Assembly: GCA_039704465.1 (NCBI GenBank)
Contig: JASFAU010000008.1
Location: 868,001-932,000, forward strand
Source of the DNA: Plasmodiophora brassicae
Lineage: Eukaryota; Endomyxa; Phytomyxea; Plasmodiophorida; Plasmodiophoridae
Direction: 5' to 3'
DNA length: 64,000 nucleotides
In this document: positions 53,538 to 64,000 of the stretch, piece after piece
Layout: the number at the start of each line of letters is the position of its first letter
Numbering within the stretch: the first letter of the stretch is position 1
Notes under the pieces: model-generated
What the model saw: only the letters and a program-made list of their open reading frames with translations
Database searches by the model: none
What the model was told of the DNA's origin: nothing
Program-made: the position numbers and the translations under genes

Positions 53538-54797
53538 ATGAACTTCCTGCGCGTCCATTACTGGTCGGCGGCCCAGCGCGTGAAGCTCCTGTCGCTGGCC
53601 CGCCTCAACCGGCTGCGCCGCTCCCTGCGCAACTCCACGTCCTGGCAGGACCGGCTGTGCCGCACCCAGAAGTCGTTACTCGACAAGTAGGCGACCTGCT
53701 CCCGAGATCCGACCCGCCCGCTGCTGACATCGTCGTCAGGCACGTCCAGTCGCCGTACGTCCAGCGGCTGGTTCCCGCCAGCGACGACGGCGCCATATTG
53801 TTGAACACTGTTGTGGTTAACAATGGCGGCAACGACCAAGGCGAACCGTTGGTGTTGACGCACGGATACGGGTCTGGCCTGGGATTCTGGGCGACTGTGC
53901 TCGACGCGTTAGCGACGGCCACGTCGAGACCCATCATCGCTGTGGACTGGAACGGCATGGGCGCATCATCCAGGACGCCGTTCACGAAGTACAGGCACGG
54001 TGGTGCTGACGCTAACGAAGCCGCCGCCAACGCCGAGTCGTATTTCATTGAACCGTTCGAGCGGTGGCGTCAGGAGATGGGCATTGAGAAGATGGCGCTG
54101 TGTGGGCACTCCTTGGGAGGGTTCCTATCGGCGGCGTACGCTACCAAGCACCCTGACCGCGTCTCGAATTTGATCATGGTGTCTCCGGCTGGGCTCCTGT
54201 CCCAGCCGGACGGCAGTCGCCTGCCGGCCGATACGTTGACGTTCCAGCAGAAGTTGCTGGCGCTGGGTTGGGCGAACAACATCACGCCACAGAGCATTGT
54301 TCGCGCAGTGGGACCATGGGGTCATCGCCTCACCGATCGAATGGTCAGGGCGCGGTTCCATGCCATGAAAGAGGATGACCTGGAGGTCTTGTCTGCGTAT
54401 TTGTACGGGATTACATCGGCGCCCCCGGTAAGAGCGCGGATTATCGTTATACAGGATGGCATTGTGACATGGTAGTTGTGCTGGCCAGGGTGGGGAGTTC
54501 TCGTTGAATGCGATCCTGGTGCCAGTCATGACCGGTCCCGAACGAGGTGTGTACGCGCGTAATCCGATTGGCGAGAGACTCATTCGGCATCTGCCCGATT
54601 CTATTCCACTGACGATCATGTTCGGCGACGTCGACTGGATGTACAATTGGAAGATCCAGGGCATTCCGCTGGTCCAGACGGGCAGGACTCGTCTTGTCCG
54701 CATTCCCAATTCTGGACACCACATCCACCTTGACAATTCCCCAGAATTCGTGTCACAGGTTCGCTGGGCACTTTCCGACGGCCACCAATGGCGCTAA
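53538..54797 (+). CDS. Alpha/beta hydrolase, CGI-58/ABHD4-5-like
   Basis: ATG 53538. A GT-AG intron near 53689-53741 joins SLLDK to HVQSPYVQRLV, and one of about 59 nt near 54430-54488 joins TSAPP to GGEFSLNAILVPVM. About 380 residues. Motifs in order: LVLTHGYGSGLGFW (oxyanion), PIIAVDWNGMGASSR, MALCGHSLGGFLSAAYA with the nucleophile Ser, LIMVSPAGLLSQPD, the Asp in MFGDVDWMYN, and the His in SGHHIHLDNPEF-like SGHHIHLDNSPEF. The WNGMGASSR and FGDVDWM pieces are typical of CGI-58/ABHD4/5 and plant CGI-58, lysophospholipid enzymes or lipase activators. GHSLGG holds Ser, as in ABHD4, rather than the Asn of animal ABHD5. Confidence 0.85.
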
Positions 54798-54895
54798 CGG
54801 CCCTTGTCGAGCAATAAACGTAGAAAGTACAGAAGATCTATCTGCACGGCGGACGCTCTGTCGTCACCGGTCGCATGCCGATCATACGCACACTT

Positions 54896-54967
54896 GGGGG
54901 CGTAGCTTAGTGGTAAAGCGCTTCGTTTGCAACGAAGAGATCCCGGTTTCGATCACCGGCGCCTCCA
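54896..54967 (+). tRNA. tRNA-Ala (anticodon UGC)
   Basis: Acceptor stem GGGGGCG pairs with CGCCTCC (one G-U). The anticodon stem CTTCG/CGAAG closes loop TTTGCAA, giving anticodon TGC. T arm CCGGT-TTCGATC-ACCGG is intact, and the D arm reads AGC-TTAGTGGTAAA-GCG. No intron. A box-like tagcttagtgg and B-box-like ggtttcgatca are in place. Only RNA gene detected in the window. Confidence 0.95.
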
Positions 54968-54973
54968 TTTTTT
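54968..54973 (+). terminator. RNA polymerase III oligo-T terminator
   Basis: Six T residues immediately follow the discriminator base of the tRNA. Confidence 0.85.
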
Positions 54974-55223
54974 CCATCCACTTGCTGCATTTTGCGGTGG
55001 TCTGCCAAGCTCAAAGCTGGCCAGCCGGGTGCGCCCTCAGTCATCACTCATCAGTGTCATTACATCCGGGGTTCCATGCATTCGTGGCGTTGGGTTTGCC
55101 GGGCGAAGAACGTGCTAACTCGTTACGACGCTCAAATAAGGTTGCAGGTATCATGTCACGGAGGCATGGCTAGCGACCGGGACACGCAGTGCCTGCGCCT
55201 GTGCCGAGCAACCAAATACAAAC

Positions 55224-57418
<2,195 letters not shown>

Positions 57419-57716
57419 CTTAACGTGAACAGCGATACACTTTCCAAACACAATACTTGATTGTCCCCCGCGTTCGGAAATGGGGTGACAAGGCAGGTAT
57501 TGCGCCGGGGACAGGCCGTTGCTGCGCAACGCCGCTGGACGCTTTGCGGAACCACCGAAATGCGCCACCAGGCCCATTCCGCCACTCGCGCGCAAGACCA
57601 GACGCGCCAGTCGCTGTTTGCGGAGTGGTCCCTAATTCGTCGAAAGGTAGTAAACCGCAAACGCGGCCGGACGCCACGGGTGACGGGGCTTGCATTCCGG
57701 CGTGAGCACCGAGGCC

Positions 57717-59898
57717 ATGCTGCGCGCTGGTGTGCTGCTGGCGGCTGGCATGCTGGTTGCGGCCTGCCGATCGGCAGGAGGCGTGCAGACGGCGACCTGG
57801 ACGTTGGCGAGCCGGCGGCATCCGGACCAGGAGTTGTGGATTATCAGGCGTATCGAGTTCTGGAAAGCGTCTGAGGAGCTGGGAGACGAACGAGTGCTGT
57901 GGCGAGCCGCGTACCATTCCGGAAGTGGGCACCGGCTAACCGCGGGTGACAACGATAAGCCTACCCATATCTACCGGCCGAGTAGGCGGGGCGAATTCTG
58001 GGTCAGGTCGGTAGACTTGGTTTCGAGTTTCTGCTGAAAACCATAGTGAAGGTGGTTAGCGCTGACCGCGATGTGAAGGTTCGAGTTCGACGCGTCGGCG
58101 GATGACGGCCCCGTACCGTTCAATTCGATTCGCATCAGCCAAGTCGCCTGGGGATCTCCTGCGACCCAAGTCGTGCTGTCATTTGCGGTCGGTTGTATCG
58201 TATCACTTCACCTATCAGACTCTGATAACCATTCCAGTACAACCATTGCGAGCATGTGGTGCACGAGAGCTTCAGCCTTCGAGGGAGTGGCCCTACCGAC
58301 ATCCCGGTCAAGGTATTGCACTTCGCATTGCTCCACCGGTGTGTTCCTGTGGACGTGGCTGACGCCGATTGCACCATAGATCCATGATCTCTTGGACAGT
58401 TATGTCGCAAGATGCCAGACCGACGATGGCACGCCGAAGGCAACCTGTCACGCCGTTGTCAGCAGGCGGCGCCTGTTGACGATTTTACTGGGCCGCGAGA
58501 CCCACCAGGAGCAAGCCTGCCTCGGGACCACGACGCGATTGCCGAAACGATTCGCCGGCAAGCGTGGAGGATCATGGATGTAGTACTCGAAACCGAACGC
58601 AGCGGCCTGCACGCGCACATTGACCATCAAACACGTGAGATCGCAAGACTGGCTCATTTGTTAGAGGTCGCCCGGACGGAGCGCGCTCATGGCACGCATC
58701 AATTAGAGGAGCAGATCAGGCTGCTGAACACCCAGTTAAGAGCAGTTACCCTGGAGTGTGAGCTCCTGCGCGTGAACCGCACCCGTAAGGAGCAGGAAAT
58801 CGAAACGCTGAAGCGGAAGCTGGCGACTGTCGATGGTGAACGGATCAGCTTACTTCAGAATATCACCCGGAGAGCGCATGAGGTCACGAGTCTGAACCGA
58901 ACGGTGGCGAAATCCGAACGCGAACACGCCCATTTGCTGGAAAGCGCTACTCGTAGAGAGCAGTCGACGATAACGAATCTCGATTGCGACGCGCAATCCC
59001 CCGACCACCAAAGAGCGAACCATCTCATGAATGCGGCCCCTCCACTGGTGGGCACCAGACAACCGGGCATCACGTCGCGAGCGGCCGAACCCGAAGGTGG
59101 CGCTCGTCAGGTCAGGGAGACCGAATATCTCAAGCTGATTCTAGCGACCGCAAACGCAGAACGTACCCGATTGCAGTTGAGCACCACTCGTCAAGCTCGA
59201 GAAATCACAGCATTGAACCGAACGTTAGCGACACTCGAACGCGAACGCATCCGCCTGCAGGACCAGGCCGCTCATCGAGAACAGACGACCACGAACGTGA
59301 GTCGCAACCTTCAGGCGCTCGTGTACGAACGGGAACGTCACATGGCGGATGCCGGACGCAATGCCGAGCACCTAACTACGCGAAGTCCCAATCCTGTCGA
59401 TGGTCAAGTCGATGACACTGGTCAGGCGGTCGCGTACCAACAGAGAGAGGTTCATGTCCGCATATTTGCTTTGTAACTGCCCTGATCAGTGACCATTGAC
59501 AACCTGTTTGCTCGCAGAGAATGCTCATGAGATCCGAACTGTTCCTCGTTGCCATATGCCACGCGCTCGCTAGCCGAGCCCAGAAACCAGAATGGACGAG
59601 CATCCACGTGAAGAAGAGGGTCAGCATCCCGCCCAAGATTGTGATGTCCCTTGCCGCTCTGGCCGCAGGTCACCGTCTACGATCCCGTTCGTCATCCCCA
59701 GCGCCTCCAGTGCCTCTACGGCATACCGGCCAAGCACAATCGGTACAGCAACCACAAGTCTACGTCGTACCTGAGTACCAATGGCCAGTCGTTGCAATCG
59801 CCGTTACCGCCGTCCTCGTCGTGTTGGTGGTCACCTCTGTCCTTGTCCGGGCTTGCTGCTGTCCACGTCGCCCTATGACCGAGGATGTTGTCTCGTAA
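57717..59898 (+). CDS. Signal peptide/coiled-coil/transmembrane protein, tandem copy A
   Basis: About 530 residues. Exons: 57717-58006, 58079-58187, 58238-58312, one with uncertain bounds in 58380-58510 leading into a long exon to 59449, and 59518-59898. Signal peptide (RAGVLLAAGMLVAACRSAGG); small ectodomain (ATWTLASRRHPDQELWIIRR, EFDASADDGPVPFNSIR, GPTDIPVK); a coiled coil made of two diverged copies of a block of about 85 residues (LKRKLATVDGERISLLQN and LKLILATANAERTRLQLS); a hydrophobic KIVMSLAALAAG; then YVVPEYQWPVV opening a transmembrane helix with a CCCPRRP cytosolic tail. All parts recur in copy B. No known family recognised. Confidence 0.6.
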
Positions 59899-60262
59899 AC
59901 GTCTGCCGACAGCGTCAACTACATATCAACGGGTCGCACAGTGTGATCGCCGGCGGGGAACGTCCTACCTGTTGGTCGCGCTGTGCACGCCCGGGGGTGG
60001 CGGAAACGCATTTGTGTATAAAATTCAGTCTATCACCAGGTGGAAACAAATTAAACTCGCCGGGAGACACGCCATTCGGAACGCAGCGTTGGCTGCTATA
60101 TTAATACGTGTTGTCCGGCAGGAATGCCGGGCGAATATCGGTCACTCTGTGAACTACGCATTGGAGTTGGGAAGTCCGAGCCGGGATCCGGAATTGCGCG
60201 CCGCAACGTGCCGCTCGGGTGTCCCTGCTATAGGCTGCAGCTGCTGGTTTGCCGGCGGGAAC

Positions 60263-61724
60263 ATGGCGCTTCGGTTGGTGGGCTCAGCGCTTGTCTGCGC
60301 CCAGCTGTGGACAATATGTCTGTCAGCGGGACCCGATACGGTGGCCTGGAACCTGATGAGTGTCAAGCACCCGGACGAGGTCTGGCACCTGGAACGTGTC
60401 GAGTTCCTGAAGCGCGCGCCAGGCGGCAACGAGGAAACGGTGCGCTGGCGGTCGGCGTGCCATACGGGCTGCGACGATTCTACAAGGCGGGCCGCCGGGC
60501 GCATCAACTGGAATGCCAAAGCCGTGAACGTCAACCGCCCACCAGACCGGGTATTCTGTTTAAGGTCGGTGTATTCGTGTACGGTCCGACGGCGCAGCAG
60601 GAGGTTGTTAATGTGTCGGCACCAAGGTACGAATTCGACACGTCAACGGAGGACGGCTTGGTGCCGTTCGACACAATCCGCGTTGAGCAGAAGCACGGGG
60701 GGTCGCTGGCGGCCAGACATGTCCGAGTATCTTTCGAGGTTGCGTCCTTAACTCTGTCTGGTCTGCTCATTTGTCGCCCGCTCATTCGACCCTCAGTACA
60801 AACAATTGGAACACGCCCTCTACGAGAAGCTGGAGGTGGACAGTGATGGCAGGACGGACATACCGATCAAGGCATCAGATATTGGCCCGGTGCCGAAACA
60901 CATGATTGATGTCGATATGAAAATGTAGGCGAAGGACGTGTTAAAGGCGGTGGCGCACCAGCTGGATGCAAACCTCACCGGAGAACTGTACGAAACCGCA
61001 CGACGGAATCGCCAGCAAGCAGAGCAGATCGCGGCGCTCACGAATCAGTTAGCGGCCGTCGAGCGCGACGACGCCGTTCTGCGCGCCAGTATCGCCCGCC
61101 ACACTCTGGAACTCGAGAACCTATGCCACAACAACGCAGTGGCACACAGTGCCTGCCAGAGCACGTCGCCAAGCGCGGATGCCCGCTGCCAGCCCTCGCT
61201 GATCGACCGGCTCGATAACGCCACGTCGGCGAACAGGCGCGCCATCCAGCAGTTGCGGCAGACCGTCCAACGACAGGTTCTTCACCATGTCCTGACGCAT
61301 CGCATGCTAACGTAAATTTCGTCTGTAGAAGACCGCTCTGAGTCTGGGAACAGCAGGTGTTCTGGCCGTTGCTGCAGGAGCGCTCAGGGCTCGAATCCAT
61401 CGGAAACCAGCCGCGGACGCCCAGATCACGAAGGTGGTGCCATCCAGGTCGGTTGTCATGACGGGCGTTGCTGCTCTAGCGGCCGGGTTCGGCCTGCATG
61501 CCCTGTATTCCTCCTCCGCACGGCCGCCCGCTCGTCCGAAGTTCACCAGCTTGACACGGCCTCTACCGGGGCAACGCCTCTACGTCCCACCCGAGTATCG
61601 CTGGCCCGTCATCGCCGGAGCGGTCACCATTGCTCTCGTCGTGCTGGCTATGGCCGTCCTCGTCGTGTGCGTCTTGCGCACACGGCACCGCCCGTCCGAG
61701 CCTCGCTTCTTCCGCGTGATGTAG
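60263..61724 (+). CDS. Signal peptide/coiled-coil/transmembrane protein, tandem copy B
   Basis: Exons 60263-60564, 60627-60738, 60797-60889, 60929-61276 and 61329-61724 sum to 417 codons in phase; introns are 62, 58, 39 and 52 nt. Signal peptide (LRLVGSALVCAQLWTICLSA); ectodomain VAWNLMSVKHPDEVWHLERV, YEFDTSTEDGLVPFDTIR, GRTDIPIK, each aligning to copy A; a shorter, single-block coiled coil (AEQIAALTNQLAAVERDDAV); a hydrophobic KTALSLGTAGVLAVAAGA and VVMTGVAALAAGF; then YVPPEYRWPVIAGAVTIALV as the transmembrane helix and a basic tail. Intron positions and phases match copy A. Confidence 0.65.
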
Positions 61725-62109
61725 GACGCCCTTGATCGTCCAATAAACAGGCCAAAGCGCAACGCGCCCGCGGCCTCACTTGTCACGTCCGCACGCCTGC
61801 TTTGTCCGTCCTTCTCGTCGTCGTCGTTGCTGTCGTCGTCGGCAACCGGCAGCGGTTGCCATTATTCCCTCACCGGCCAGTCGGCAGGCCGTCGCTAGGG
61901 CGAACGCACCGTTATCAGGCCCGAAATCAGCGCGCCCGACCGAGCTGTGACCCGTCAGCACCGGCTACGTACATAGGTAGGTACATCGGTAGTACATAGG
62001 CACAGCGTAATAAGAAGGAACATCGGGCGTGATCATTCTTCGGCATGGTGGCACTGCCGGGGCGAATTTTTGGGCTCGTTCCGCGCGCGCAGCGTCGGTT
62101 CGTCTCGAC

Positions 62110-63250
62110 ATGGCGGCGTCGTTGCTCGTGGGCCTTCTCATTTGCCGCGGCGCCGCGCTGTCCATGGATGTGCACCTGCGCGATCTGGACCATGACCTGA
62201 TCGACGTGGACAGGATCGTCCCGTTCGCGCACCAGGTCGGTGGGCATCGCGTCGGCGACGGTCGGTCCGGGCGGGTGGGGTCGTGTCGCGCCGAGGATGA
62301 CCCGCCCCGAGGTTGTAGGCAATGCCGCGTCCCGTGACGTCGCGCTGATCAGGGACGACAACGGACAGCACCGCCTGCTCAAGCCGCTCCAGCCGGACGA
62401 GAGAGGCGTACGCGAAGCGCTCTTCTACCGGACCATATCGCAGGAGTTCGCCCGGTTGGCATGCACTGTGCGTCACCGGCCGACAACGTCTGACGCCGAG
62501 TTCAGGTTCATCCCGAAATACTACGGCTTGTACAGAATGCCTGGAACGGATCATTTTCATGTCTCCCTGCAGAATTGCATTGGCCATATGCGATCACCAT
62601 GCATTGCGGATATCAAGATCGGTAGGAGGGCCGGCCGGGCGTTGCTATCTGTGATTGCTGACGCGGTGCTGCAGGTCGTGTCACGTACGACCACACGGCG
62701 ACACCGGACAAGGTCCTGAAGGAGGTTGCCAACTACCGCTGGCAGAGCGAGATCGGGTTCCGGTTCGTCGGCGTGAAGACGTACCGCCAGGAACTTGGGA
62801 AGTTCGACGTCTACGACAAACCATTTGGCAAGAGCATCCATCCTGGCAACGTTGACACGGCATGGTCCACGCTGTTCTGTAAGGTGTGTCGAATCGCGGC
62901 TCCGGTCAGATTGTTTGACAAGGCCTTCAGGCTGCGGGCACGCGCCACATGTTCAACGGCGTATCATCCGGAACATTCTGTCTCGGTTGGCGGAGATCGC
63001 CGCGCTCATGCGCGCCCAGAGCCAGTTCAAGATGTACTCCTCGTCGCTTCTCGTGGCGTACGAAGGGCACCCTTGCGACGACGACGTGGACTGCGATCCT
63101 CCAGCCTCCGTGCACATGATCGATTTCGGGCATGCCTTTCCTATTGAGGATCCCAACGACAGAGACCATAACTACCTGTTCGGTCTGGAGAGGTTGATCG
63201 CGTCGCTGGAAGCATACCATCGGAAAATGGAACCATCGGACGGTACCTGA
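62110..63250 (+). CDS. Inositol polyphosphate kinase with apparent signal peptide
   Basis: Exons 62110-62260, 62319-62621, 62675-62878 and 62931-63250 give 325 residues; introns 58, 53 and 52 nt. After MAASLLVGLLICRGAALS, a good signal peptide, come PFAHQVGGH, LLKPLQPDERGVREALFYRT and the IPK signature CIADIKIG (PxxxDxKxG) followed by YDHTATPDKVLKEVANYR. Then YSSSLLVAYEG (SSLL motif) and MIDFGHAF (IDF, metal binding). This is the IPMK/IP6K/IP3K superfamily, most like IPMK in size. The leader is unusual, since these kinases are normally cytosolic or nuclear. Confidence 0.85.
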
Positions 63251-64000
63251 GCTCGCCATGGTCCAATTATCATATAGCAACCGCTGCTTTAATTATGCCT
63301 TACCGTGCGTGTGTGGGTCACCACGATCGCGACCGATCTATGCCTGAGGGCTGAGGCACAGACCCAACGATGGTACTGTGACAATGCGTGGTCCGGATGC
63401 GATTGGGATTCATCGAAGCCCACCTGAACAGCAAATGTTTGCAGGGCGCGTGACGTACCGGATCTCGTATCGAATCCAACGTCCTGGAAACGTCTGCTGA
63501 CTGTTCGGCACGATACGCTGTGTGGAGGGCACAGGTTTCAGACAGGGGCAAAGCGCGCGGTCGCCGGGCAACCGGCCAATCGCGGTACAACGCTGACGAT
63601 GTAGAATCGGTGAGATGACGACGTCTGTATTGCATTGTGTATGTCGCCTGTAGGTCGCGATCTCTTCAAGGCCGCCAGCAGCGCCAGAAAGATCGGCGGC
63701 GCGTCGAGCTTGGCGGGGTCGGCGGTGGTGGGGACTCGTCGGTGGTTGGTGGCGTGGCACTAACTGAACCAATTGTTGAAAATGATGTAAATTTGAATTC
63801 GACGGTGTTCGACGGTGGTCGCCACTCTTCGGAGGTCGGTGGCGATTCTCTGGAGCTAACTGAATGAATTGATGAAAGTGGAGATTCGTCGGTGACCAGG
63901 GATCTTATTGCTGGCGGGCACAGCAAGCACTTGGATGTCGGCCGTGCGTTATTGACACACTCGATGAGGCACGACGAATGGACCTGGTGCTCGCATAACA
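63251..64000. other. 3' flank, no gene assigned
   Basis: Low-complexity ggtggtgg/cgtcggtgg phrases appear at 63715-63880 with two copies of actaactgaa/gctaactgaa. Open frames here are Ser/Pro- or Gly/Val-rich and unconvincing. It may hold the end of a gene that continues beyond the window. Confidence 0.35.

Overview
The window reads as gene-dense nuclear DNA of a compact, GC-rich eukaryote. Nearly every long conserved protein is split by very short GT-AG introns (mostly 45-70 nt, some 33-42 nt; two look like GC-AG), genes lie on both strands with little spacing, and there is one RNA polymerase III tRNA gene. The gene content (dynactin, katanin-like 2, an apparent CFAP70, ESCRT-III, nicastrin, SRP72, importin, signal-peptide proteins in paralogous clusters) fits a flagellated protist. 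A plasmodiophorid such as Plasmodiophora is my best guess from intron size, GC content and small secreted protein clusters. This is inference, not proof.

Layout. 1-2.6 kb: asparaginyl-tRNA synthetase (cut by the window edge) and phosphomevalonate kinase, both on the minus strand. 2.9-6.9 kb: a duplicated proline-rich gene with a WASP-like C-terminus: one intact copy, one frameshifted copy, an inverted first-exon relic, and two dispersed pieces of the phosphomevalonate kinase gene. 7-15 kb: secreted GH5-like glycosidase with a 21-bp repeat tail, small membrane and coiled-coil genes, a DUF676 lipase and nicastrin. 15.4-19 kb: CHMP4/Snf7, a seven-helix membrane protein and its relic. 19.2-27.6 kb: CFAP70-like TPR protein, a DAD1-like kinetochore subunit, a CAP-Gly/RCC1 fusion, a zinc-finger protein, an MFS transporter and a twin CX9C protein. 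27.7-38.8 kb: an unresolved winged-helix-type gene, a mucin-like membrane protein, a double DUF7726 protein, a J-domain protein, an NRAMP metal transporter, CIA2, dynamitin and SRP72. 38.9-44 kb: four related small secreted proteins on one strand, with decayed copies, tandem repeats and a fold-back element. 44-50 kb: importin-5-like and RING-finger genes. 50.6-53.5 kb: a scrambled retroelement island. 53.5-64 kb: CGI-58-like hydrolase, tRNA-Ala(UGC), katanin-like 2, two tandem copies of an unrecognised signal peptide/coiled-coil/transmembrane gene, and an inositol-polyphosphate kinase with an apparent signal peptide.

Most genes are unrelated housekeeping neighbours rather than an operon-like system. 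The parts with possible novelty are the secreted-protein cluster (38.9-44 kb), the tandem membrane-protein pair (57.7-61.7 kb), the CAP-Gly/RCC1 fusion, the DAD1-like gene and the signal-peptide inositol kinase. Exon boundaries were derived by eye from splice consensus plus reading-frame continuity; those marked as unresolved should not be trusted to the base.
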